Assembly: GCA_013696305.1 (NCBI GenBank)
Contig: JACCYV010000131.1
Span: forward strand, 1 to 41,197
Origin: Nitrospira sp.
Lineage (GTDB): Bacteria; Nitrospirota; Nitrospiria; Nitrospirales; Nitrospiraceae
Length of the DNA: 41,197 bases
Direction: 5' to 3'
A program made the position numbers and the translations under genes. Below are positions 1 to 6,795 of this stretch, one piece after another; position 1 is the first letter of the stretch, and every line of letters begins with the position of its first letter. The notes below the pieces were generated by a model that had not been told where the DNA came from, made no database searches, and worked only from the letters and a program-made list of their open reading frames with translations.

Positions 1-126
1 CGGTGGTTTTCCCAGCTCATTTACGAAGTGGTGAATAGAGAAAGTCTGGGGGCGATTGCGACTAAAAGTGGAGGCGGAACCAGGGTAGTCCGAAACAGGG
101 CTCCGAGAAGAGCCCGGTCAGAATAA
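1..126 (+). pseudogene. Decayed 3' end of a tyrosine integrase from an older element
   Basis: The last codons before the TAA at 124-126 read VVNRESLGAIATKSGGGT. This closely matches the C-terminal tail of the intact integrase at 5477-6679 (AVNRASLGAIASKSATGT). A few bases upstream, at 12-26, another frame reads PAHLR, which is the segment preceding that tail in the intact copy. The two parts are therefore out of frame by a small indel near position 27, so this copy is broken. Similarity fades at the window edge. The reading frame stops before the left att repeat, unlike the intact copy, which runs into it. I infer a remnant of a related element that lies, or lay, to the left. Confidence 0.7.
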
Positions 127-149
127 CTCTGAGATATCAGCAGGAATGG

Positions 150-195
150 TTGGAGGCGCCGGGCGGGTTCGAACCGCCGCATCGCAGTTTTGCAG
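150..195 (-). repeat. Left attachment site: 46-bp copy of the tRNA-Cys 3' end
   Basis: This segment is identical to 6621-6666, which covers the CCA end, acceptor 3' strand, T arm and anticodon 3' side of tRNA-Cys. Similarity extends left to 127 with one mismatch at 149, and stops abruptly after 195, within the anticodon stem-loop. The 5' half of the tRNA is absent, so this is a non-functional att copy. Confidence 0.88.
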
Positions 196-313
196 CTTGC
201 CCAAGGGGTCTACGACGGAGGATGACCCACAGCTACCGACTAAGATTCCAGAACAATGAAATCAATAGCTTACCGATTTCCATTACGATCTACTTCGATT
301 GTTTATGATTCCG

Positions 314-361
314 AACCGGGAGCAAAATCGGGAGTGGAACCGGGATTAAAACCGGGATCAG
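314..361 (+). repeat. Four 12-bp direct repeats, candidate integrase arm sites (left arm)
   Basis: AACCGGGA or AATCGGGA starts at 314, 326, 338 and 350, an exact 12-bp period. The same unit occurs at 6529 and 6541, inside the integrase tail on the other side of the att site, also 12 bp apart. In one frame the left array would encode TGSK/TGIK-type peptides like the integrase tail. It could be a decayed integrase tail, or arm-type binding sites flanking the att core. Apart from this array I see nothing convincing between 196 and 560. Confidence 0.6.
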
Positions 362-559
362 GGTTTGTACTTTGTTGGTAGGCGTTCGAGGTGAGATATG
401 GCTCCACGGTCCATATCCTTGTCGGACGCTTCAATCCGCATTACGCCGTAGTGCAAATGCTGGTTCTTAACCTCGACGCGCTCGTACCAAAACTCGCAAA
501 GCTTGTTATCGGTTTGGGCCAGACAGGACCTCGCAGAATTGTGCATTCTGCAGCCCCCC

Positions 560-715
560 TCAACGATGGACAAGCGCAACCTTTCCCCCAGCATCCACGA
601 GCACGTATGTCGGCGACGCATTGACCTTGAAGGCACTTGCCACCCACCGGTCTTCGTCATACCCAGTGGGAAACAGTTGCAATCCAATCAAAATTTTAGT
701 TGAGGCACGACAAAG
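560..715 (-). pseudogene. Thioredoxin-like C-terminal remnant without a start codon
   Basis: Between a TAG at 716-718 and a TGA at 560-562 one frame reads a protein-like stretch with the core VNASPTYVLVDAGGKVALVH. A Ser-Pro-Thr followed by a hydrophobic strand and a Gly-Lys turn is typical of the cis-proline part of thioredoxin-fold proteins. There is no start codon and no CxxC half, so it looks like the broken end of a thioredoxin-like gene. It begins five bases after the GDCCVxC stop on the same strand. The assignment is by eye and tentative. Longer overlapping frames here use weak TTG starts and I do not credit them. Confidence 0.35.
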
Positions 716-720
716 CTAAG

Positions 721-936
721 TCATGGAGGCCTGTCACAATCTTGGCGAAGCTGGACAGGCGGGCATTTCACGTTGGCATAAGAACAGAAGATACAGCAGT
801 CAGGAGGATTTGGCCTAAGAACTGCGTGACACGACCCGCACTCAAAGAAGACAACGCATGCATCGGTCGGCATTTCCGTCTCAGTACGCGCATTACAGTT
901 CGGGCAGCTAACCACAGACTGTGTGATTACCTCCAT
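721..936 (-). CDS. GDCCVxC-type cysteine-rich small protein
   Basis: This 71-residue protein has nine cysteines: C11-x2-C14, C27, C33-x2-C36, then PDCCIFC (C47, C48, C51) and C58 in KCPPVQ. The MPTDAC block, an LRP segment and the DCC-IFCSY block define the family annotated as GDCCVxC domain (seleno)protein. All family cysteines here are encoded as Cys, and the Gly of the motif is Pro. An AGGAGG Shine-Dalgarno lies four bases before the ATG, so the start is firm. The family's function is not established; metal or thiol chemistry is a reasonable inference from the cysteine density and the adjacent thioredoxin-like remnant. It is probably cargo of the integrative element. From 937 to 1185 I see no gene. 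Confidence 0.8.
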   Translation of the reverse strand: MEVITQSVVSCPNCNARTETEMPTDACVVFFECGSCHAVLRPNPPDCCIFCSYANVKCPPVQLRQDCDRPP

Positions 937-1185
937 GTGACCTCCTGGATCTTAACCGTTGAGTAGCTGACCGGCGTAATGTATTCGTCGCCCTTCTCCG
1001 GGAGAAAATAGAGCATGGCAGTAGTCGTTGCAGACAGGGAAGTTTCTTGCCAAGAGTCTCATATGACCCCACAGCACCCCAGGAATTATTTTGACATTGT
1101 CAACCTTCAATAGATCTATCCTTTGGCTTTGCAAGATGGCCCCAACCGACGACCTCAGGGCACAATGTTTGGCGTGGCAGTTCGA

Positions 1186-2559
1186 CTAAAGGCAAATCGA
1201 AGTGCCTGTAGTGTTCTTGGGGCAGCTGAGCACGAAATGGTTGAGAATGGCGTGGCGCTCATATGACAGGAGGTAAACATGGAGCAAGGATGGGTCCTTC
1301 GCATCACGATGCAACAGAGGGCCATCCACACCGATCGCATGGTGGTCGAGCCAGCGATCCTGGGAGTCCAGGTGAAATCCGTAGAAGTTGCGCTGGATCG
1401 GCGGAGTTGCGACGACTTGCTCATATGACTCGAAAAAGCTCGGATTACCGATGCCGAGCGGTACCTGCCATCCCCGCTCGTAATGCTCAGGAGATGCCAC
1501 TGGAATCGCCGACCAATCGAATCCTCCGACGATTAGACGAGTAGCGTCCTGAGTCTTGTTACTGCGAAAGCGGAGTTCAATCTCAAAGAGCGACTCCGCT
1601 CGTCCGGCCGTTTTGACCTGCCGCACCATGGCTCCGGTGAGGTCGGCAAGATAGTGTAGCTCCGTTTTCCGGGGATGTGATCGGGAATAGTACCCGGGTG
1701 AGATAAAGCTCGCGAACTGAACCGGGCCCTGATACCAGTCACGATATGCCGCAGCAACGGGTGTCAGAATATTCTTCTGCTTGCGGATTTGTTCGCCCTG
1801 CGTCGCCACCGCCTCATCCCATAGCCCTCTGGCCAGAATCGGCCACTCCTGCTCAATGGTTCGAATCCTGTCCAGACGGATCGGCGTCCCTGTCGGATCC
1901 ACCCAATGTTCCAGCGACCACCAGTAAGACCAATACGACAAGCCATTCACACGTTCAAATAATTGTTTATAGAGCCCAAGTGGAAACGTGAACCATAGGT
2001 GTTCATAGATTCGCTCATCGCCGTCTTCTACAGTGAACAGGAGCAGTTCCCACAGACCGGCGTTCAAGCAGTTGCGAGCAAGATCGACGCGGGTCAGCAG
2101 CCGCTGCTCCACAGCATCTCCTCTCTCATGCACCTGGACATGAGGGGAGGGACGGGCAAACCGGACTTGCTGCCGATTCCATTCCCGATCGATCAGTCCA
2201 ACTCTCGTAAGGTCAGCATCGGCCTTCACCCAGGGAGGGACTGCCGCCACGAAGTGAGCGAGATCAACGCCCGTCAGTTCGATAGTCGCCGCCTGTGGCT
2301 GAGCCGGTTGCAACAGGAAGCGAAAATGAGTGCCATCCATCTGTTCGATTTTCAATTGACGGTGAGGATAAGCACCAAAGACCTGGCTCGTATTCTCAGG
2401 ATTGTCTGGGTAGGTCTGCTCCGAGAAGGCAGTCAGGGTCACCATCTGCTGAGGCCGGTCGTCATAGCGATTGGCGAACCAGAGTACGCCACCGATTGTC
2501 ATAACGATCAGGAAGATGATTAGAACAAGCGATCGTCGCTTCACGGTCGTAGCGGGCAT
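1186..2559 (-). CDS. Uncharacterised membrane-anchored protein (element cargo)
   Basis: This is a 457-residue protein I do not recognise. The N-terminus (KRRSLVLIIFLIVMTIGG) is a signal anchor at about residues 8-29, followed by a long hydrophilic, aromatic-rich domain (for example LSYWSYWWSLEHW) without further obvious membrane segments. This suggests one N-terminal anchor and a large periplasmic domain. The ATG at 2557-2559 is preceded by AGGAAGGGG at good spacing, so I prefer it to an upstream in-frame start at 2607. It stands alone, convergent with nothing, between the GDCCVxC gene and the replication module. Codon use resembles the chromosome. No catalytic motif was seen, so its role in the element or host is unknown. 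Confidence 0.7.
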   Translation of the reverse strand: MPATTVKRRSLVLIIFLIVMTIGGVLWFANRYDDRPQQMVTLTAFSEQTYPDNPENTSQVFGAYPHRQLKIEQMDGTHFRFLLQPAQPQAATIELTGVDLAHFVAAVPPWVKADADLTRVGLIDREWNRQQVRFARPSPHVQVHERGDAVEQRLLTRVDLARNCLNAGLWELLLFTVEDGDERIYEHLWFTFPLGLYKQLFERVNGLSYWSYWWSLEHWVDPTGTPIRLDRIRTIEQEWPILARGLWDEAVATQGEQIRKQKNILTPVAAAYRDWYQGPVQFASFISPGYYSRSHPRKTELHYLADLTGAMVRQVKTAGRAESLFEIELRFRSNKTQDATRLIVGGFDWSAIPVASPEHYERGWQVPLGIGNPSFFESYEQVVATPPIQRNFYGFHLDSQDRWLDHHAIGVDGPLLHRDAKDPSLLHVYLLSYERHAILNHFVLSCPKNTTGTSICL

Positions 2560-2659
2560 AGGACCCCTTCCTTTCTGACGAGGACGGCTGGATGCAGGAA
2601 TGCTCACATCGATAGCCGCTTGCTTCCCCGCACTGGCCGGCAGGGTGCAAAACAGCCAT

Positions 2660-3413
2660 GCGATGATCGATGGCCGTCTCCCGAATCAGGTTGACGATAA
2701 AATGTATGATTTAGGATCGCTATGCTAGGAGAGGGGGAGCGCGGGCTTGTACTGTGCCTGAGACGATAGGAAGGACAGGACAGGGGAATCGGCCAGGCTG
2801 GCTGAATGAGACGGCTCGAGTTGGGCGAATGATAGGCGAGCTATCGATGAATCCGGCTTCTCCGCTTGTTCCGATCCAGGTGCAGACTTGATGGTGAGGT
2901 TTGGTGAGATGCCCTGTAGGAATGCCGGCTTGCAGAGTCCAGATATGCATCCAGACTATAAGTGAAATATAGGCCAGGCCAATAGTCGAGGTGAGGAACT
3001 GTGCCAGGCGGTACCGATTTGTAAGCATTAACATTAGCGTAATCACACAACACCAATCGTGTCAACCAAGTATTTTAGTTTTCAGTCGAGTAGATAAGCC
3101 TCTCGTCCTACTTTGACCATATGAATCAAGTGAAGCGGGGGCTGCGCCCCCGAACCCCCCGGCCGTCCGGTCCGAATGGTCCGGAGCGGCCGGCGGGTCC
3201 TTGGGGTAAGTGTTCCGTATGACTTCTTTCCTCATTGTCTGCATGCTTCCTTTCCCTTCAACCAGGGAATCCTCGACAGAGCTAGATGACGGCCAAGCTG
3301 ACGCCTCGCCGCCATCTTCATGGATGATGCGCCATGTTCCCCTCTCACCCGTGGGGATAGTGGATGGGTGACAGGGTGAGATTGATTAGAGCAGGCCGCA
3401 GTGATCTCAGAAC
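2660..3413. other. Gene-poor spacer within the element
   Basis: No convincing coding region is present. Short frames on the minus strand (for example 2720-3046, GTG start, one hydrophobic stretch) lack a clear ribosome site. The main structure is the double hairpin at 3137-3193. Being downstream of the Rep-like gene, the spacer could hold a replication origin, but this is speculation. Confidence 0.4.
3137..3193. repeat. Two adjacent strong GC-rich hairpins
   Basis: GGGGGC (3137-3142) pairs with GCCCCC (3146-3151) around a three-base loop. Next, 3159-3174 pairs with 3178-3193 (CCGGCCG-TCCGG against CCGGA-CGGCCGG, with one bulge and one mismatch). There is no T run, so a simple intrinsic terminator is unlikely. 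It may be a REP-like intergenic repeat or an origin/nick structure. Confidence 0.6.
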
Positions 3414-4373
3414 CTACCGTTCCCTTATTCCCGCGCATGACGCGCAGAGCCACACCTCACAGGGCGCGCCGTAGAGATGAGGCCGCATCTGCACTCGCGC
3501 CCAAGCCCGCTCACACTGGCAGAACTCACACAGACGCTCTCGATGATGTTCCGTACAGATCCAATCCTTTCTGGCGCGGTCATAGAGCGTAGCGGGCTGT
3601 CCGCAACACGTGAATCCCAACAGACTTTTGATTTGGACGACACATATATGGCGGGCCTTCATAGCGGACTCCAGACGAGACCCTTGCCCAAGACAAGCTG
3701 AAGGATGGTATTGCTGAACCAAAATGGGATGCCCAGACAGCAGATCTTCCCACGTCTTGAGAAAGACGATACGAGGCACCTCGATCTGTTTCCGTATGCG
3801 TCGATAGACGTTCTGGGTCTGCCATTGATTGCGCATTTCTTCCCACATTTTGCCAATGGGGAACCCCAACGACCGTTTCCACGACCAACACATATTCACG
3901 TAGCCTGATTGATCCTGAACGTACTGGCTGATGACATAGCGGCTCAGACAATTCCTGGACCGGTGGCCTGCCTTATAGGCCTTGATCCAGACAATTGGCG
4001 CACCGTGGAGCGCTTCCCATTGCGCCGACAGCCATTCTTGCGAGATCCAGAACCGGCGAGGCCGCTCGCCATCCGGCACCCGCCAAGCCCAGAAGATATG
4101 GAGGACGCCGTGGCCTTCCTCCGTCCGCACCTGGTAGTACTCAAGGCCCTCAAAACCCAGCTGGCGTTCAATCCGTTGACGGAGTTGCTTATGGCGATAG
4201 GTCAATTTGTCGGCATTCCCACCATCCGCGGTTGAGAGCGTGACCCACAGGACCTGGAAGTGGTGAGACTCCCAGAACCAGAGGAGTGAGCGAATCCGTT
4301 GATAGCCCCGCTTCTGTTTCCGGCTCCATTCACCGACAGCAGGGACACGGTGAAAGTCCTTCCAGCGGCTCAT
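3414..4373 (-). CDS. Probable replication initiator (HUH-like Rep)
   Basis: This 319-residue protein has the layout of a family of plasmid and virus Rep proteins. It has a motif-1-like strand VLWVTLST (residues 41-48), EEGHGVLHIFWAW (85-97) where HUH motif 2 would lie, WLSAQW and HGAPIVWI segments, and SRYVISQYVQDQ (144-155) with Y146 and Y151 as candidate catalytic tyrosines. Motif 2 is not a canonical His-x-His, so activity is uncertain. The C-terminal 65 residues hold several Cys pairs (TCCG, CEFCQC, CASC), probably a zinc ribbon. The gene overlaps the upstream HTH gene by ATGA and has GGGGAGGG before the ATG, indicating translational coupling. It likely starts replication of the excised element, perhaps by rolling circle. 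A degenerate HUH protein of another function is possible. Confidence 0.55.
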   Translation of the reverse strand: MSRWKDFHRVPAVGEWSRKQKRGYQRIRSLLWFWESHHFQVLWVTLSTADGGNADKLTYRHKQLRQRIERQLGFEGLEYYQVRTEEGHGVLHIFWAWRVPDGERPRRFWISQEWLSAQWEALHGAPIVWIKAYKAGHRSRNCLSRYVISQYVQDQSGYVNMCWSWKRSLGFPIGKMWEEMRNQWQTQNVYRRIRKQIEVPRIVFLKTWEDLLSGHPILVQQYHPSACLGQGSRLESAMKARHICVVQIKSLLGFTCCGQPATLYDRARKDWICTEHHRERLCEFCQCERAWARVQMRPHLYGAPCEVWLCASCAGIRER

Positions 4374-4579
4374 CGGGCACCCTCCCCTTGAGGGATCGCT
4401 GGTCGAAGGCCATTCGACAGAATCCGTTCCAGCTCTTCGATCGGAATGCGAACCGCTCTGATCGAGGGCTTCACATAGGCAATCTGCCGCTTCAGGATGT
4501 ATTTCCTGATCGTACTTTCCTTCAGCCCTAACCGAGTGGCCGCCTCACGAATGGTGATCAATTTTGTACTGGGACTCAT
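4370..4579 (-). CDS. Excisionase-like helix-turn-helix protein
   Basis: This 69-residue protein is a single AlpA/MerR-like winged HTH. TIREAATRLGLKESTIRKYI (about 9-28) forms the helix-turn-helix, followed by the wing and the RIPIEELERIL helix. This is the usual form of small excisionases and of helix_turn_helix_17 regulators on integrative elements. An AGGAGG sits seven bases before the ATG. Its stop overlaps the Rep start (ATGA), so the two are one operon. It probably bends DNA at the att site with the integrase or regulates rep; which one cannot be told from sequence. Palindromes upstream (4618-4679) are candidate binding sites. Confidence 0.75.
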   Translation of the reverse strand: MSPSTKLITIREAATRLGLKESTIRKYILKRQIAYVKPSIRAVRIPIEELERILSNGLRPAIPQGEGAR

Positions 4580-4617
4580 CGGGTACCTCCTTGAAAGAGT
4601 GAATGTGAAGAGATCAT

Positions 4618-4679
4618 GCCTAACAATTTATAGGCGTGATTACTCTTGACAGGCATTAGCAAGTCGGAGGTACACTTGC
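4618..4679. promoter_or_regulatory. Palindromic control region between xis-rep and zinc finger-int
   Basis: Two inverted repeats lie in the divergent spacer: GCCTA (4618-4622) with TAGGC (4631-4635), and GCAAGT (4659-4664) with ACTTGC (4674-4679). A plus-strand TTGACA at 4646-4651 with TACACT at 4671-4676 (19-bp spacer) could drive the zinc-finger/integrase genes, and the second palindrome would overlap it as an operator. The promoter is weak by eye; the palindromes are exact. Confidence 0.45.
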
Positions 4680-4782
4680 CAAATAAATTCATCCCCAAAA
4701 GGCCATCGAGACCGACACTATTTTGGGTGGTGATGGGATGAGGAATACGGAGAGGGCCCGGCATGAGAAAGGAGCGGGAGGC

Positions 4783-5496
4783 ATGAGCGCACAGGAGATG
4801 GCCCGTCAACAGTTCCAACAGGAACATCAGAAAGCAATCGAGCGCATCCGCACGATGCCGGATGGCGTCGTGGGTTGGGTGATCCGATTCTTACACACCG
4901 ATCTGGACGCCTTGACGCCGACGGAATGGACGCTGTTGGCCTTTGAGGTCGTGAGCTTCGTGGATGATCTGGCAGACCGGTATGGCGGGATCGTGGCCAC
5001 CGAAAGCGGCTGGAGTGTGGAAGCTGTGCCCCAGGCCAAGCCCTTTCAGACGATTCCCAGTCGCAAGGAGGCCGTGGACATTCAGGCCACGGTCCTGGCG
5101 CAGTTGGAGAACTATTGGCACGACTCGCAAGCGGTCTTCTCCTTTCCGCAACTCACACTCGTGGTCCTGGCACCGGGCGCGTTTCCTGACGACAGCGGCA
5201 CGATCATCGTGGCAGCCAAACGCAAGGCGAAGGAGTTTGAATACCGGTTTGCTCACTTGCTGGCCCAGTCAGGGGACTACATACGGCGCTGCCCCGAGTG
5301 TGCCACGATCTATTTAGCGATTCGGCGCGACCAGGTATACTGCCACCCGCGTTGTCAGGCTCGCGTGGCGTCGAGGAAATGGCGAGAAACGCATCGATCG
5401 AAGGAAATCAAGGTACCGACAGACAAGACGCGCACAAAGGCCGATTCGGCCGTGAAAGGCCGCAAGGGAGGCTTCGATGGCAAGGCGAAACGGTAA
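4783..5496 (+). CDS. Zinc-finger protein preceding the integrase
   Basis: This 237-residue protein ends in a Cys4 zinc finger: C170-x2-C173, then C187-x3-C191, followed by a basic stretch (QARVASRKWRE). The arrangement resembles CGNR-type zinc-finger proteins, though the CGNR tetrad itself is CQAR here. The middle part is acidic and alpha/beta-like with no motif I know. The chosen ATG has AAGGAG eight bases upstream; an ATG at 4738 and a TTG at 4723 are in frame but lack good sites. The gene overlaps the integrase start by 20 bases, so the two are probably co-translated and it may regulate or assist integration. The very basic C-terminus suggests DNA binding. Function is inferred only. Confidence 0.6.
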   Translation: MSAQEMARQQFQQEHQKAIERIRTMPDGVVGWVIRFLHTDLDALTPTEWTLLAFEVVSFVDDLADRYGGIVATESGWSVEAVPQAKPFQTIPSRKEAVDIQATVLAQLENYWHDSQAVFSFPQLTLVVLAPGAFPDDSGTIIVAAKRKAKEFEYRFAHLLAQSGDYIRRCPECATIYLAIRRDQVYCHPRCQARVASRKWRETHRSKEIKVPTDKTRTKADSAVKGRKGGFDGKAKR

Positions 5497-6679
5497 AGAC
5501 CGTGGGGTAGTGTTTAAGCAGGGCAGCTGGTGGGTTCGCCTTTATGTGAATGGCCGGGAGAAGTGGTTTCGGGCGGACTCCAAGAGCCAAGCCAAGACTC
5601 TCTACGGGCGCTTGCGATCCGAGGCTCGCGAGAATCGCTACTTTCCCGAGAAGTATGCCGCCTCTAAGGAAGTGACCCTCCGCGCATGGATCGCCCGGTA
5701 TCTGGAAGGTGTCACCTCGCCCGGCCTTCGGAATGTGCATCGCTACGGCAAGTTCTGGTCGAAGCTCCTGGGACGGAAACTCTTGACCGAGGTTACCGCC
5801 GACGACTTACGGCACATCCAAGCGAAGATGAAGCACAAAGGCAGCCGGACCGCTCGAACGATTAACCGGTACTTTGGGGCGCTGCGACGCATTCTAAATT
5901 TGGCCATTGCCGACGGCCTGCTTGCCGCGAATCCGGTCAAGGGCGTGAAGTTCTTTGCCGAGCCTGTCGGACGGCTGCGGTTCCTCAGTGACAGTGAAAT
6001 CTCCAGCCTGCGTGACACCCTCACCCCTGAAGACTGGTCAATTGTGGCGTTCGCCCTTGAAACGGGACTACGCCTTACCGAGCAGTTTCATTCCCGCTGG
6101 GATTGCCTGAATACCGAACAAGGTATCTTAACCATTCCGTTGAGTAAATCCGGCAAGACCCGGCATGTCATTCTGACAGATGCCGCGCTCGACATTGGAA
6201 AGGGTCTCACGTCTTGGATGCACAGTCCTTATCTCTTTCCGAGCCCCCTAGGCTCAGGACAACCGATGCAGGGACGAAACTTTGTGGTGAAGGTCTACGA
6301 ACCGGCTTTGAAGCGAGCGAAGATCGAGGGGGTCACCTGGCACACCTTACGCCATACCTTTGCGTCACGGGCTGTGATGGCGGGAGTCGATATCCGAACG
6401 GTTCAGGAACTCATGGGCCATTCCACGATCACAATGACCATGCGCTATGCTCATCTCTCCCCGGCTCATCTGCGAACAGCAGTGAATCGAGCGAGTTTGG
6501 GAGCCATTGCGTCAAAAAGTGCGACTGGAACCGGGAGTAAAACCGGGAGTAGTGTAAATCAGAGCGTGGAAGAGGGTCCGGTCAGAATCACCGAACCCTC
6601 TGAGATATCAGCAGGAATGATTGGAGGCGCCGGGCGGGTTCGAACCGCCGCATCGCAGTTTTGCAGACTGCTCCCTTAG
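5477..6679 (+). CDS. int: Tyrosine recombinase/integrase of the element
   Basis: This 400-residue phage-type integrase has an N-terminal arm-binding region, a core-binding SAM-like domain (about 65-150) and the catalytic domain with R199 (TGLRLTE), H289-x-x-R292 (HTLRHTF), H315 (GHSTITM) and Y324 (MRYAH). All catalytic residues are present. GGGAGG precedes the ATG. After the catalytic domain comes a Gly/Thr/Ser-rich tail carrying two 12-bp repeats. The last 20 codons then run into the att site and are read from the antisense strand of tRNA-Cys, with the TAG at 6677-6679 lying in chromosomal tRNA sequence. It is expected to join the element to tRNA-Cys and, with the HTH protein, excise it. Confidence 0.93.
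   Translation: MARRNGKDRGVVFKQGSWWVRLYVNGREKWFRADSKSQAKTLYGRLRSEARENRYFPEKYAASKEVTLRAWIARYLEGVTSPGLRNVHRYGKFWSKLLGRKLLTEVTADDLRHIQAKMKHKGSRTARTINRYFGALRRILNLAIADGLLAANPVKGVKFFAEPVGRLRFLSDSEISSLRDTLTPEDWSIVAFALETGLRLTEQFHSRWDCLNTEQGILTIPLSKSGKTRHVILTDAALDIGKGLTSWMHSPYLFPSPLGSGQPMQGRNFVVKVYEPALKRAKIEGVTWHTLRHTFASRAVMAGVDIRTVQELMGHSTITMTMRYAHLSPAHLRTAVNRASLGAIASKSATGTGSKTGSSVNQSVEEGPVRITEPSEISAGMIGGAGRVRTAASQFCRLLP
6529..6552 (+). repeat. Two 12-bp direct repeats in the integrase tail (right arm)
   Basis: AACCGGGAGTAA at 6529 and AACCGGGAGTAG at 6541 repeat with the same unit and period as 314-361. They lie about 70-90 bp from the right att core, in the same orientation as the left array. They encode the TGSKTGS part of the integrase tail and are candidate arm-type sites. 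Confidence 0.6.
6621..6666 (-). repeat. Right attachment site within tRNA-Cys
   Basis: This 46-bp block is identical to 150-195 and forms the 3' part of the functional tRNA-Cys. Crossover is expected within it. Sequence to its right (from 6667) is chromosomal; sequence to its left is the element. Confidence 0.88.
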
Positions 6680-6697
6680 CCACTTGGGTACGGCGCC
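6622..6697 (-). tRNA. tRNA-Cys (anticodon GCA)
   Basis: The minus strand folds into a complete tRNA. The acceptor GGCGCCG (6691-6697) pairs with CGGCGCC (6626-6632). The anticodon stem GCAGT/ACTGC carries loop CTGCAAA with anticodon GCA, and the T arm is GGCGG-TTCGAAC-CCGCC. The discriminator is U, as in Cys tRNAs, and CCA is encoded. The 3' part is the att site of the integrated element and was restored by it. Confidence 0.95.
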
Positions 6698-6706
6698 ACG
6701 GGTCGG

Positions 6707-6736
6707 ATTATAGAAGGGGGAGCTTCAGGAACTCAA
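6707..6736 (-). promoter_or_regulatory. Promoter of tRNA-Cys
   Basis: On the minus strand TTGAGT (6731-6736) and a perfect TATAAT (6707-6712) are separated by 18 bp. The -10 box ends nine bases before the mature tRNA 5' end, the expected spacing. It lies outside the element, so insertion leaves tRNA expression intact. Confidence 0.7.
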
Positions 6737-6795
6737 CCGCGAAGCGAGGAGAAACGAGGGAATAATCAATACCGATGACTGGAAGATGCACTGCG

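Larger units (their letters stand above)
150..6666. mobile_element. tRNA-Cys-integrated element (pSAM2-like int/xis/rep type)
   Basis: The element is bounded by two identical 46-bp att repeats (150-195 and 6621-6666), the right one being the 3' part of the intact tRNA-Cys. It holds an integrase next to the right att, an excisionase-like HTH gene, a probable replication initiator, a zinc-finger gene overlapping the integrase, a GDCCVxC gene and a 457-residue membrane-anchored protein. int, xis, rep and att together are the hallmark of small integrative plasmids such as pSAM2. No relaxase, mobilisation or conjugation gene was recognised. Boundaries rest on the repeat; function as an autonomous element is inferred. 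Confidence 0.75.

Noticed and set aside
560-562. TGA as a selenocysteine codon extending the thioredoxin-like fragment
   Set aside because: No start codon upstream, a stop follows soon after in the same frame, and no conserved position would be Sec. Simple decay is more likely.
358-687. 109-residue minus-strand frame as a gene
   Set aside because: It starts with TTG, has no ribosome site, and another frame of the same strand looks more protein-like (thioredoxin-type remnant).
3232-3453. 73-residue minus-strand frame after the Rep-like gene
   Set aside because: Its peptide resembles translated intergenic repeat sequence and it overlaps the end of the Rep-like gene.
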